Shown here: positions 1 to 21,600 of the stretch, in pieces
Numbering within the stretch: the first letter of the stretch is position 1
Layout: each line of letters opens with the position of its first letter
DNA from: Plantago elongata
Taxonomy: Eukaryota > Streptophyta > Magnoliopsida > Lamiales > Plantaginaceae
Assembly: GCA_036897095.1 (NCBI GenBank)
Contig: JAYMSP010001369.1
Location: 1 to 32,921 of the forward strand
DNA length: 32,921 nt
Direction of reading: 5' to 3'
Notes under the pieces: generated by a model
Databases searched by the model: none
What the model was told of the DNA's origin: nothing
The model's input: only the letters and a program-made list of their open reading frames with translations
Position numbers and translations under genes: made by a program

Positions 1-65
1 TATATATATATATTTATATATAAAATGGTTGTGAACTGACATTTGCCTTTGCTGGTATGAAACAG

Positions 66-2698
66 AACCTGGTATGTGGGAAAAATGTACTTATAGACAT
101 GAGCATACATACAGCTTATGTGAAGGCAATTCGTGCGGCACAAAAGTTCATCTATATAGAGAACCAGTACTTCCTTGGGTCGTCGTATAATTGGGCTAAC
201 TATAGAGACTTGGGTGAGGATTCATTTTTAACTTCTCTACATATTTGGATGATACTAATTACAGCTTGTCATCAGGAGCTATTAGTATTTAATTTTACAG
301 CTACTAGTTTTGCTATATTTAATTACTTGCCAAAAAGATTAGCCTAGAAATGTCTGAACTCGCTCTTTGAAGGGTTTTATTTCTCTTGTGTCCTCTACAT
401 CTTTGTTTGTAATCAAGCAAATGAAGAACGTAATTCTTGTTATCATATTCAGGTGCAAACAACTTAATCCCAATGGAAATTGCTCTAAAGATTGCTAATA
501 AGATTCGAGCCAAGGAGAGATTTTCTGTATACATTGTTGTTCCAATGTGGCCAGAGGGAAATCCAACCAGTCTGCCTACTCAAAGAATTCTCTTTTGGCA
601 GGTTAATTTCTTCTATCCAACTTAGTAAATCCTAATAGTTTTTTTTTATTTTGTGAAAGAGATGTGATTAATGTGTATTGATGCTAAATTGCTCTTCCAA
701 AAAAAGAAGGTTTTCACAAACTGAACAGTGATCTCACACCGGATAAAATGTAAAATAAAGGCCATGGCACCATGCATGCTTGTTTTGTAATGAAGCAACT
801 GAAATATGCTGGTATGGCTACACGTTTCAGATATATGGCAAATTTTAAAAATGACCTCTTCAGTATATAGTTTAATTTGGTGATGCAAATGTTTACCGAC
901 TATGATTGTTATTCTGATATTGTAACCAGGGGTATAGCTGAATGCCACGAGGATAGGGTGGTATCGGGAATAAAACTATCAGCAGTGCTGTGCATGATAT
1001 CCAGTTTGAATAAGCAGTCATTGCTAAATTTCATTTCCAATTTTCCGTTCCATACGAAGTTATATTATTGGACCTCTATGAACATTTAGATGACAGAATG
1101 GAAATGTTTCTGAGAAGAAATTAGTTTATTCAGATTACAGCTAATCAGAACCTTCACCAGAGGATATTAATCCTAAAACATTTAAGATATAATGAATGGG
1201 GTTAGCGTATGACTGGGAATTGTCTCAAGTGTTTCTACGTTTCATACATGATTTTTGTTATGTGTAAAACAGGATAAATTGGCTATAGTGAATTCATAGC
1301 TAAGAATTTTTATTTTGCAGTAGTATCTCTTTTGGTAGTTTTAGGCATGATATCTTTTTCATTTCATCAAGCCTTATGATTTTTCATATGCTTGCAGTAC
1401 AATACAATGCAAATGATGTATGCGACTATCTATAACGCTTTAGTAGAGATGAATCTTCAGAACGAGTATGAACCCCAAGATTATCTTAATTTCTTTTGCC
1501 TTGGGAATCGTGAGGTTGTAGACCCGGGAAGCAAGCCAGATACCTCTAAAGAAACTACTCCACAAGTATGTCAACTTGACTTCTCAATTAATAAGGATTC
1601 ACTTGCATCATTGTATCCGTGCTTTTACATATATGTGCTTGCTTTCTCAATTAGTTATGTGTTTGTCCAGGCACTTACTAGGAAAAACCGGCGCTTCATG
1701 ATCTATGTCCATTCTAAGGGAATAATTGTGGATGATGAGTTTGTGCTAATGGGATCTGCTAACATCAATCAACGTTCTCTTGAAGGAACCAGGGATACAG
1801 AAATAGCCATGGGTGCATATCAGCCCAAATATACGTGGGCAAATAAAGGTGCTCATCCACATGGACAGGTAACATATACATCAGGTTTTGCAAAATGTTT
1901 GACTTGTAGGATACTTCAGAATGTAGCTATCTCGAGGGTCCCTTCATATTTAAAACGATTCACTATATCAAAAAGGCTAGATCTTTTGGACTGTTGTTGA
2001 GCTGCATCTTGTAAAATGCATATGAATACATCTATTGCATCTTTTTTCCAAGCAAATTAAATGAATTTCAATCAGAATATTTAATAGACCTTGTTTAGGT
2101 AATATTTTACTATGAAGTTCAGTTCTAAAGTAATGACATGCAATCTAGGTATAATATTTTGTATGTTGCCAGTTAGTTTCCGAGTATTTCCTGATATGTA
2201 ATCCATTAAGTTACTTATGACGCCGTGAAGCTGAAATTAAGGCTATTTGATGCTACAGAACTAAAATGGGAACTATAATTCTCACCTATCAATTCAGATA
2301 TTTACAACTCATAGCTTACATTTCAGAAACTTATCATTCCACTAGATCATATACTCTAATGTAAAGTTCTGTACATAATTGAAAATTTTGTATGTGTGCG
2401 CCAGATTTTTGGATATAGAATGTCACTGTGGGCAGAGCACACCGGTACCATGGAAACGTGTTTCGAGCAACCGCAGAGTCTGGAATGTATAAGGCGTGTA
2501 AGATGGATGGGGGAGCATAACTGGACACAGTTTGCATCTAATGAAGTAACTGCAATGGCAGGACACCTACTTAAGTATCCGGTAGAAGTTGATAGAACAG
2601 GGAAGGTGAAGTCGCTTCCTGGATGTGAAACATTTCCAGACATGGGTGGAAAAATTATTGGAACATTCGCCGGCTTTCAAGAGAATCTCACAATTTAA
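66..2698 (+). CDS. Phospholipase D, beta/gamma type (3' part, five exons)
   Basis: PLD hydrolyses membrane phospholipids to phosphatidic acid and a free head group. Exons I can place are 66-213, 453-601, 1398-1565, 1671-1868 and 2405-2698. Together they give 318 codons plus TGA-class stop in one frame, with GT-AG borders throughout. Recognisable in order are [29 protein letters not shown] (1st exon), VPMWPEGNP (2nd), [13 protein letters not shown] (3rd), the second HKD catalytic motif [18 protein letters not shown] (4th), and the C-terminal [11 protein letters not shown] and LKYPVEVDR ending in QENLTI (5th). The ending and these blocks fit the C2-domain plant PLDs of the beta/gamma group. The C2 domain, PIP2-binding region and first HKD motif must lie left of position 1. 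No stop or frameshift interrupts the exons, so this is probably a working gene cut by the window edge. The exact subclass (beta or gamma) is an inference. Confidence 0.93.
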
Positions 2699-2858
2699 TC
2701 ACGACATTGTTTGCATGTTCCAGGCATGCCATTCTCTTCGATTTCTTCATTTTGGGATGTTTTTTATGCTGCTGAGGTTGAGATGACTTATAATTCTTTG
2801 TACACTAGCACTACTTTGTATGTAGTACATTACATGTTCATGCTCTTGAATCTTGATA

Positions 2859-2864
2859 AATAAA
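2859..2864 (+). terminator. Polyadenylation signal of the PLD gene
   Basis: A canonical AATAAA lies 161 bases after the PLD stop codon in a T-rich 3' flank. It is a likely poly(A) signal; no cleavage site can be shown from sequence. Confidence 0.5.
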
Positions 2865-3540
2865 TTATGCTTTATTTCATGCTTGCAGTTGCAGACCTGT
2901 ATTAGTTTTTAGTTTTCGCTGTCAAGTTGCCTTGAGATTTCCTGAAACTAACTTGTTATTTTTGGGATTCGATCATGATAACTTTCAAGTAAAGCGTGCT
3001 TGCTTTGGAGTTCGGAGTAGTATATGATGACGGGTGATGGATGATTTAGCTCACCTTTTGTGACTCGTTCTTTTTTTTTCCCCCTATTTACACTAGTGTA
3101 AACTAAATGAGCGTGACGAACTCACTTTATCAGTAGTGGCGCAGTTTTCCGTCAGTAGGAAAAAGACGCCTTCCCTACGAGTTATACAATCTAACCTGAT
3201 AACATGATCATATAGTAGCTGGAGAAACAAATTGATTACATAGATTTAGACTGGTATATACCTTAAAATATGCATGTTATGTGACCCTTATATACATATT
3301 TGCAACACTCATATTGAGCCAATCGACTGAAAACAATCAAACAAAGTGATAGCAGAAAACAATGCTGGCAAATTAAACAACAATATATTATTCCTACAAT
3401 GCATTGATCATTCCACTCAAGACAACACAAATCTATATTCTTGCCAGGTACATGAGTTGCATTGTAATGAAGGCGACATTCTCTAAACAGATCCGGCATT
3501 TATCCCTCTGCCAGTTGTTAAGCTTCTTCTCATCAATATG
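2865..3540. other. Intergenic stretch between PLD and subtilase 1
   Basis: No coding region with family resemblance was seen. The short open frames on both strands (3263-3499 and 3404-3607) overlap each other and have no recognisable motif. The right part merges into the promoter of the next gene. Confidence 0.6.
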
Positions 3541-3543
3541 GCA

Positions 3544-3592
3544 CGGAGAAAACAATACCAGAAACCGCAACTTCCGAAACTATATATACCTC
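3544..3592 (+). promoter_or_regulatory. Core promoter of subtilase copy 1
   Basis: TATATATACCTC at 3581-3592 is a TATA box about 53-64 bases before the ATG. It is preceded at 3544-3556 by CGGAGAAAACAAT. The same two blocks in the same order precede the other two subtilase genes, with spacings of about 24, 26 and 31 bases. A shared GAGACATCAA follows the TATA box here (3610-3619) and in copy 2. Confidence 0.7.
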
Positions 3593-3644
3593 ATTTGTTC
3601 CCACTAAATGAGACATCAATACACCTTCCATTCATCAATTTGCC

Positions 3645-6792
<3,148 letters not shown>

Positions 6793-7021
6793 ACGACGTT
6801 CTCATCAAGAAGCGCCTGTCACCAGAGAGCACGCATCAGCATCGATCTCTTCTTATTAATAACAAGTATGAAATAATATTGACATGTTTCATGGATTCTA
6901 ATCCATCCTTGGACATGGCAAAGCTGTGTTCAAGGAATTTATAGTGTTCGGTTCGGATTGATGGTAACCATTTAGAGGCAAGTATGTGTTATACGCCTCT
7001 GGAGATTGTATCAATAACATA

Positions 7022-7027
7022 AATAAA
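7022..7027 (+). terminator. Polyadenylation signal of subtilase copy 1
   Basis: AATAAA about 230 bases after the stop codon in a run rich in A and T. This is a plausible poly(A) signal, though the 3' UTR would be fairly long. Confidence 0.4.
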
Positions 7028-7251
7028 ACTGTTGCCACTTGTTAATTTCATCTCTTAGCTAGCTTACTCTGCGCCTACAGTAAACTGGTGTAATGTAGAT
7101 GCACATCTATCCTACTATACACAGAAAATTGTGGAGAAGTAAATTTTGTTAGAGGGCCAACAAGAACCGAAGAAGTTGACTTGAAAGATATTGGACACAC
7201 TGAGAAAGTGGATATAGTTGAACAATCCAGTAACATTATTTCTCGAGATTG

Positions 7252-7443
7252 CTTGGGAGAAGAGGTACCAGCAAGTTGGCAGTAGAAAGTGACTCCATGG
7301 AAGCAGTCCAGCTCATCAAGGGAGAAATTGAACTCCCATCAGATCCAGGCATTTTGACCTTGGTTCAAGAGTTTCGGTTATTGCTTCGTCTACCTTGGAC
7401 GAGTAGTCTAGAGTGGATTAATGATCTTGCTAGCACTGACTAC
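7252..7443 (+). pseudogene. Relic of an RNase H-like (RVT_3) domain
   Basis: In one frame the stretch reads GTSKLAVESDSMEAVQLIKG followed by a leucine-rich helix and SLEWIN. LAVESDS...AVQLI is the hallmark of the plant RNase H-like domain found in non-LTR retrotransposons and in derived single-domain genes. Nothing recognisable precedes it. After SLEWIN the expected conserved Asn/Ala/Asp-rich ending is lost, so the catalytic fold is incomplete. There is no ATG in a useful place. I read it as a retroelement or gene fragment left between the two converging subtilases. Confidence 0.5.
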
Positions 7444-7504
7444 GTGGAGAAAGTTTTGTGCAACAAACCTCCGATCCAAATTATACCGTTTTTGAATTTT
7501 AATA

Positions 7505-7733
7505 CTTCCTCCGTCCCAATTTTATCTTCCTATTTTTATCAACCATCAACTTTAACCTCGAATTACTTTTAAATAATAATAAATAAATATTTAATAAAAT
7601 TATATCATAATACTTTACATTTCAAAAATTTTAATATATAATCATATTAAATAATTTACCTTGTAATTTAAGAGTAAATTCAATATAAATTAATAATGAG
7701 TAATTTAAAAAAATCAGGGAAGATGAATTTGGG
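7505..7733. mobile_element. Degenerate Stowaway-type MITE
   Basis: The left end reads TA-CTTCCTCCGTCCCAATTTTATCTTCC. The right end, read on the other strand, is TA-CCCAAATTCATCTTCC, which matches the inner part of the left end but lacks its outer CTTCCTCCGT. The interior of about 230 bases is AT-rich and non-coding. The TA dinucleotides at 7503-7504 and 7734-7735 fit the Stowaway target duplication. Confidence 0.5.
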
Positions 7734-7735
7734 TA

Positions 7736-8850
7736 TGATCTGAGGATTGGTTGACCTTTCTCTACCAAAAAGGGGAAGAAAAAAAAAGAAACGCATGGTT
7801 TGATGGCTTATTTTGTCGATTGGTGACCACAAAATAAAAGAAAAATTGTGACGAGGAGCATATTTGTTCTTTTCTTTTCCTTCTTACCCTTGCTTGATAG
7901 GCATACTATTGCCATCTAAATGATGAAAAGTTGAGTTGGAATGAAATGAAAGGAAGTATTGTAAATCTTTTCTATAATTTTTTTAGAATGATTGTTACAT
8001 CGAAACATTTATTATATTCAAATTAATTATTTTTATATCAAGAAGATTACTTCTTAATTTAATAAATATTTCTTAAAATTTACATAATTATTTTTAGTAT
8101 AATAAATTGTGACCTCGACCTTTAAATGAAATTAGTGTATGATTGATATTAAACCTAATATATACGAGGAACAAATGATTGAGAGCAGTGTACAACATCT
8201 AAATTTCACAGTAATTCCTCTCGTAAAGCTAGTGGTTTTCTTTCTTCTTTCAAATTTCAACACTTTGTATACAAGTCATTCTTTATTTCTCAAGTACTTG
8301 TAACTAATTTTTCTTAAACCTAACATTTGGGAGGAACAAATGCTTCAGCACAGAGTACAACTTCAATAATGTGCCTTTCCACTTCAATTATGCAAGTTTT
8401 CTTCTCCCATTCAATCATGTCCTTGTCTTCTACACTTGCATTGCATATAAGTAGGTCTTTCTTTTCTCCAGAATTAGGAAAGCCGTTAACATTATCTGAT
8501 GGAAAAAGTGATTTTTGTTTATGTATGATTTGTTATTTAGGAGATGATCACCAATATATCTGGAGTTTTTTTTTTTTTTTTGGCTATACTGTATGTACGT
8601 AGAGAATCTCATCATTTATGTCGATGTTTCGTTTATGCTTATCATATTAATGTATGTATTTGACAACCATAGCCTTATGATCAAGTGCCAAGCATACCAA
8701 GAGCTGGTTAGCTATACATCTATAACAGTATGTTCTTATATAAATTACCCGAGGTGTACTGTAAACTCACTTGGGGATTGCAGTTACCTCTAATCCCTTG
8801 ATCGAAAACAGCTTCTTAATTGTGTAATGGTGCATTACAAAACATGTTTT
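7736..8850. other. Intergenic stretch between subtilases 1 and 2
   Basis: No gene was recognised. The open frame at 8327-8602 lies in low-complexity T-rich DNA and has no family motif. The stretch includes a poly(T) run at about 8565-8581 and a degenerate direct repeat listed separately. Confidence 0.55.
8149..8480. repeat. Degenerate direct repeat, period about 165 bp
   Basis: TTAAACCTAA at 8149 and again at 8314 each begin a similar stretch: GAGGAACAAATG, then an AGAG...GTACAAC block, then a T-rich part with CTTCTCC/CTTCTTTC. The similarity fades after about 60 bases, so this is an old tandem duplication. Confidence 0.4.
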
Positions 8851-8854
8851 CGTA

Positions 8855-8860
8855 TTTATT
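8855..8860 (-). terminator. Polyadenylation signal of subtilase copy 2
   Basis: AATAAA on the - strand, 66 bases after the stop of copy 2. Copy 3 has one at nearly the same distance (13873-13878), in a related 3' flank. Confidence 0.5.
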
Positions 8861-8926
8861 TAATCAGAAATTGAGGTGGTACATATGTAGTACTCCTCTC
8901 TAGCAAGTGAGGCGTCATTCTGAAAA

Positions 8927-12282
<3,356 letters not shown>

Positions 12283-12339
12283 TTCTAATTAATTAGTTGT
12301 ATTACTGTGCTGAGTTGATGTCTCTTACGCTTTGAGGTG

Positions 12340-12390
12340 GAGGTATATATAGTAGTATCACTGTATTAGGGAATCAGATTGGTTTCTCCG
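12340..12390 (-). promoter_or_regulatory. Core promoter of subtilase copy 2
   Basis: On the - strand CGGAGAAACCAAT (12378-12390) is followed by TATATATACCTC (12340-12351), the latter about 58 bases before the ATG at 12282. Both blocks are shared with copies 1 and 3. Confidence 0.7.
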
Positions 12391-12610
12391 TTGCATGTCT
12401 TAACCTTAACTGGCTAAGTGATTGGAGTTGGCTGCTTGTGTTCAGTTTCATATTTGTGTAGTAAAGTGAAATTGTCTTTTGGTATGGACTGTAGCATTTG
12501 GATAGTCCAGAGTTAAACTAGAAATAGTAATATTTTATGGTGCAGCATTGTGTTCTCCATAGAAATTTGTTTTCTGGTATATGTATGAATATTTGGAACA
12601 AACGGATACT
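12352..12610 (-). repeat. Upstream flank duplicated between subtilases 2 and 3
   Basis: This stretch matches 17314-17540. Shared landmarks are the CGGAGAAA block, AACTGGCTNAGTGA, TGGAGTTGGCTGCTT, and an exact 20-base match GGTATGGACTGTAGCATTTG (12481-12500 and 17438-17457), with similar order and spacing. The duplication that made copies 2 and 3 therefore carried at least 250 bases of promoter. Confidence 0.7.
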
Positions 12611-13860
12611 GCGTACCAACATAAAATCCTTTAGATAAGCTGCCATGCAAGTTGCTCCGATGAATACAGTTCATATTATACCAAGTCTTAAAAATAATAA
12701 CTGTTGCACTATTTATCTTGCTGTGATTAACTACAACTGTAACGAAAGTTAATTAAGCCAAATCAGTTTTGCCAAAGAGAACTGGCATAAGTACTTTGCA
12801 TTGCAAAAGATGCATCGCTGTCATTCACCCTTCGTTATAACCAGTACTGAAATTAATTGGATTCCTAAGGATGATTTTATATGGAATAGTTGACTATGAA
12901 TGCACTTGCATATCAGTAACTAGCCTTCCAGGTTCAGGTGTTTATTCTATCTGCAAGTGGTGCACCGTGCATGTCATGTTTTTATTCATGATATCGTAAC
13001 CAAGCGCTCACAGTCATTTGTCACAAGCAGAACTTGTTAGGATGCGATGCATGCTAATTAACCTTGAGTTTTAATGGAGAAACCAATTACGGCAACAGAA
13101 CAGAGTCAGTCCTGTGTGGTTTACATAAGCTGTTTTCAGTAGTTTGAAAAAGTTTGAATTGAAGATGCTGGTTTGCTACATTTTGTAGCCTGGTGCTTCT
13201 TGTTAGTTAGTTCATAATAGCTGATCATATGGAACAGGAAGCAGGACCCAGATTGGAGATCTCAAAATAAAATCCAGGGACTGTACGTAGTTTCACCTCC
13301 TATAGCACATAGGTAATAAATATTAAGAGATATAGGTTGGTATCAGAAATTCATCCCGGCCTAAAACACCACTAATCGAGGTACTGGTTTCGTTTTTTCT
13401 TGCTTATCTGATAGTTAAGTACAGTGTTTACGCAGAAATTTAAGTTTTCAAAATAACTAGTGCGGGAGAGATGATGGTGGTTTATCATTCTTTTAGATGC
13501 ATACAAATACTTACGCAACATTGTTATTTAGTTTTACCGTGGGCAGCTTTACTATTTCCTGACTCCTTTTATTTTTTGTTTTTTTGTTTCCTTTTCTTTG
13601 TTGGGTGAAACCTGATATGCATTTCTGAATGGTATTCTCTTTGCCATATTAATTTCTTGGGGCTTGGAAACATTCGGATAAATGACATAGGCTAACAAGC
13701 CCAGAACGTAGAAAGAAGAAACCGGAACTGGGAACAGTCTGGATCCTCTTTTTGTTTCTCAATGACTCAACGTACACGAAAAAGTTTTCTTATGTTCTTA
13801 TTAAAATTACCTGAGGCACAAAAGTTACTTGCCTCTTACAGTTACCATAATCTCTTGAAT
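12611..13860. other. Intergenic stretch between subtilases 2 and 3
   Basis: About 1.2 kb without a recognisable gene, RNA or transposon end. Short open frames near 13762-14004 run antisense into the end of copy 3 and have no motif. Confidence 0.55.
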
Positions 13861-13872
13861 CGCTTCAACACG

Positions 13873-13878
13873 TTTATT
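13873..13878 (-). terminator. Polyadenylation signal of subtilase copy 3
   Basis: AATAAA on the - strand, 74 bases after the stop of copy 3. The flank between stop and signal (GTGGTACATAT, TACTCCTC) is recognisably homologous to that of copy 2 near 8877-8900. Confidence 0.5.
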
Positions 13879-13952
13879 AGTATACGAGGTTACATTTTTA
13901 TGAAACATATGTCACTCAGTTTAAGAAGGGTGGTACATATATTACTCCTCTT

Positions 13953-17246
<3,294 letters not shown>

Positions 17247-17301
17247 GATGTATTATTCATATAAATGTACTGACACGATATCTAATGATATCCTGAGAGT
17301 T

Positions 17302-17357
17302 GAGGTATATATACTGTTAGGATTCTCCAATTCTCCAGTTGTGAATTGATTTCTCCG
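17302..17357 (-). promoter_or_regulatory. Core promoter of subtilase copy 3
   Basis: On the - strand CGGAGAAATCAAT (17345-17357) precedes TATATATACCTC (17302-17313), which lies about 56 bases before the ATG at 17246. The arrangement matches copies 1 and 2. Confidence 0.7.
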
Positions 17358-17540
17358 TTGCATGTAACTGGCTGAGTGACTGGAGTTGGCTGCTTATAGT
17401 CAGGTTTATGTTCATGGTACAGAGATATGTGTCTTGTGGTATGGACTGTAGCATTTGAATGATCTTGAATAATGCTGAGAATAGCATTGTTATCTCCTCT
17501 GTAGTTTGTTTTCAGGTGCTTGTTTGAATACTTGGACTCG

Positions 17541-18560
17541 ATCAAAAACATGACAGAAGTAAAAGCCTCATTCATAAACTTGATCAAGTAACTGTTAGGC
17601 AAAGTGAGAGCTTTCAATCCTACGTGTGTATGGAATCAAGAAGGGTGTAGATTAGTATATAGCGCGTATTCAATTTTCATCGAACACAATCAAACAAATC
17701 TCTCAACCAACCCGCACATACTTACCATTTACCAACCAACTCAAGAGTATCAATCAACGCAAAAAAAGTACCTTCCAATCAGTGCAAAATGCACCAGAAT
17801 GCACGCTTTAGTGTATTGTACTTAATCGTTTATGGATTGTCTGGTTCACTTAGATGAAAACAGTGATCCAAATTGTTAACATTGGCGAAAAATCCGTATG
17901 GAATCTCCTACCTATAAGAGCTAAAAGTTCAAAATATCTTGGAGACTTGGGTGTTGTTAATCGAGAACAACATTTTATATATAGTGAGTAATTGTGTTTA
18001 TATTAGGAAATGCTGCTTGTTGATTGTTTCAATATTTCCTAATATAAATGAGCTTGTGTTGATAACTTTCAATCTATCTAACAGATATATCATGAATCTT
18101 TTCTGTCCTTCATAGTTTGAGGATGACCAGTGCCATCGAGCCATTCAAATGCTCAGGTTAAGTTACACAGCGAGTAACGATTTACTGCTGATTACAGTTT
18201 CTTCGAAAAATTAACCGCACACGGAGCCTATAATTGCCCTACTGCTCAGCATGTGTAATACAAGGAACAGAGAAACATAACACATTATATATATACACCA
18301 AAAGGGACAAATAATCCTCTTCCAGTCTTCAGTAATTCAATCGTAGACAAAAATTACTTACATTATCATATCAAGAATCAAAGTTCAGACCATACATATA
18401 TGTAGGAACCACAATAATATTGTCCAAATGTAGAATACAGCCCGGAATATCATGGTCATCTTCGATTCTTCTTTTAGAAAGATGAAGAAATCCAAAAGTA
18501 GACATGAATCCCGGGATACTAGAATGAACTTTGTAAACAGACTTGATGCTTTACAAAGAA
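17541..18560. other. Intergenic stretch between subtilase 3 and HMGS
   Basis: About 1 kb with no recognised gene. The open frames at 17282-17617 and 17604-17825 have no family motif; the first overlaps the duplicated subtilase promoter. The right end should hold the 3' UTR of the HMGS gene; no canonical AATAAA was found close to its stop. Confidence 0.5.
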
Positions 18561-18629
18561 AGAAAGGCCGTTATTTGTTTTCAGGTTTTAAGACAATTTG
18601 AACAGAGTGCCATTCATGCCTTGCTATAT

Positions 18630-21600
18630 TCAGTGACCATTGGTAAGGGTGCCATTCTCAGTAGGCTTCTTGGAATAGAATCTTCGGTACTTTGAGTCCA
18701 CTTCGGTGAGGTAGTATGTTCCGGGAGCAAGAAGGCTGTAATCTTTGGTTGTTACAAAGTCCTTGCCTCCATATCTGTGCTCCATCACCTTCATGATTTC
18801 GACAAATTTTTCTGGTGGGAACTGCCAAAAATAAAAGGAAAATGTATCTGTCATCTCAAAGTTATGAATCTGATCAACAATGCTGAGCTATTGCTTGCAA
18901 TTTGCAAATTTCTGCAAAAGGGATTAGGACAAGCTATGCATACCTCATGCCTTGACTTTAACTTCTGTGAAACATTCATAACAGTTGAGATGTTTGACAG
19001 GCTGAAAGGATGTTGACCCTCATTAAGGCGTACAGAAAACAATGTAGCAGCAAGACCACTTCCATATGAAAACAATATCACCCTCTCCCCATCCTGAAGA
19101 AAATGTGTTAAGTCTTTATTAGGCAAGTGATCATAATTGACTATATAGTAGTCATTAACAGAACCGAAAGAGACATTTTAACAGCAATTGTAAAGCTTAC
19201 CATAGAGCTACTTTTATTGTGGAGGAGAGAAGCCAATGCCGCATAGATTGATGCAGTGTACATATTTCCTACTTGTTTTGGTACTAGGGTAGTTGGCTGG
19301 ACCTTCACGTCATATAATGCCTTTGCAACTGTTTGTGATGCCTGTGGATTTAAAGGCCTTAGTAATCTGATTGTTTGCGTTTAAATATAACTTGAACTTC
19401 TTGATATATACATTATTGTGCTAAAACTTTTGAGAATTGAGTATTGATGTATATATTGGGTCCTGGACTCCTGGTAATATCAACTAAATAGTTATTGAAT
19501 TTCATATGGTATTAGATATAGATATTGATATAGAAATTGAAGCCAATAGGGAAAGGAAAATGAGTAGCAATTCAAACCTTCTCAAGATCACGACTTTGGT
19601 AGCTTTCGTCATTAGTTAATGATGAAAATGGTGCCAGCTTCTCTTTAGCTGCCTCATCAATGGAGCTGCCCAGAGGAAAAAGAAAAGAAATCTAAGCAGA
19701 AGCCTCAAGAAGAGAAAAAAAAATGGCTGAAGGAAAATTCACCTGGCACCCCTCAAGAAATCGTTGAACATCAATCTTGCAAAACTCTTTTGTACAAGCT
19801 GCAAGTATTCAATCAAAATACCAGAAAAGTTTCCATCAAGTTCATATGCTGATTACAACTATAAAAGATAATATCATTAAAAACCATTCTGTCAGTAAAT
19901 AATTACCTTGTTATATGGAGAATGAAACACAACGTATGCGAAATCATCTACTGAAAACTGCTTGCCCTCTAACTTCTCATACCTATAGTTCACACAGACA
20001 GTTCAGTATGCAATGATAATTCTAATTTCTGAAAGACAAAAATAGGTGGCTTTCTTGAGCATACTTGTTGCAGAAGTTTTTGTAACAAGAATCAAGTGCC
20101 ATGAGGTAACAAGTCTGTGAAAGCTTGCCATCAACAACCTACAAAAGTAAGCTTGACCAGATTAGGAAAGTAAAATCCAAAGTGCTTTGAGTTCAGAATA
20201 TTTGTTCTTCAATTGACATTATAAAAAAATTCAGCAGCATACCCAAATTTAGAACTTTGATAGTATTTCTTAGAAATTACGACTGACATAAGAGTAGTTG
20301 AATGGATGTATGTTACCGGATATTCACTGGCAAGATCAGGCTTGTAGAAATCGTAAGCATGTGCCATGTGACTTGCTCTAAGTTTGCTCTCAAAAGCAAT
20401 AGGAGCATTTGGCCCTATTAGCATGGCAATAGCTGCAGCTCCTCCTGTTGGTCTAGCAGGTCCCTCAGCATAGACCTACCAAATGCAGCTTAGCTGGTTA
20501 GGGTCTTGGGGATTAGGGAATGGCAACATCAGGAAGAGGAGAAAGGCCAATTGTTTGTTACACAAATTAATACAGTACATGGCGATTATCAGCCAACAAA
20601 AGAGTGATGAAGAATTGGAATGTTCTCTTCTTATCATTTCATCTGTGAAAAAGTGCATAAAAAGAATAAGTTCATACCGCACTATCAGTGCAGACAACAA
20701 GCCCATATCGTCCATCCCATGAGTTACTTTCAACCCAGTTGACGCAATTAAATAGTGCAGCTGTACCCCCATAACACGCATTCGTTGAGTCTACGCCTTC
20801 GATGTCAGTGTTGCCAGCTTTCTGGTATGAGTGAAGCACAAGAAGACAATATCGATTGATGAATGTTTGTTAAGAATATGATATAATAATGTATATGGAA
20901 AATCAGTAAATCATCAACGAGTATGATGGTGCTTCATAATCTGAAAGGCTATCATATAACACAGTTTCAAGTAATCAGCATCGGAGCAATTTGTTATTCT
21001 TAAAATTGGTAAATAGAACAATGTAACCACGACTTACTTTATAAAGTCATCATGATAGCTTGTGCATAGTTGAGTGAAAGTATGCATATGAAGGAAAAAA
21101 AAGTGGAAATTGAAGATGCAAGCTAGGGGATGTAATGGTTCAGAACTGGTTTTTAATTTATTTACTCCGTATCTTATCCCTATGCTTCCAAATGGTTGTG
21201 TTTAAAGTACCAAGTTTCAGAATACGTTGGTGGTTATCAGTAACTGCATTAATTCTAAGCAAATGCTTCCAGTAGTTGGGAATTAACAACAGGTTTAAAA
21301 TGGAATCCATAAGCTACTATATTCATCGTTCTAGACTGAACAAAACTGGAAATATACAGTTACTGAATATCCAAGTACCTCAAAGATGGGCATCAAAAAT
21401 GTCTTAATAGATTTACTCTTGTCAAGAACAGTTTCACTTCCAACTTCCAGACGACCAATTTGCTTTGGATCAACCCCATACTTCTCAAGAAGAGAAGTCA
21501 CAGCTGTCATACTGAAGGAGAAAAGATTAAGCCTTGATGTAAGAGATACCCGGTAAACAAAACTCTATCACAACAGTTTTATAATAGTTTGTAATGGCCA

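Noticed and set aside
8327-8602. 91-codon + strand open frame between subtilases
   Set aside because: It is rich in Ser/Phe from T-rich DNA, ends in a poly(T) run, and has no motif; probably chance.
18851-19126. Longer single-exon reading of HMGS exon 11 into its introns
   Set aside because: The frame runs past a GT donor at 18942-18943 into intron sequence; family alignment supports the splice after RHE.
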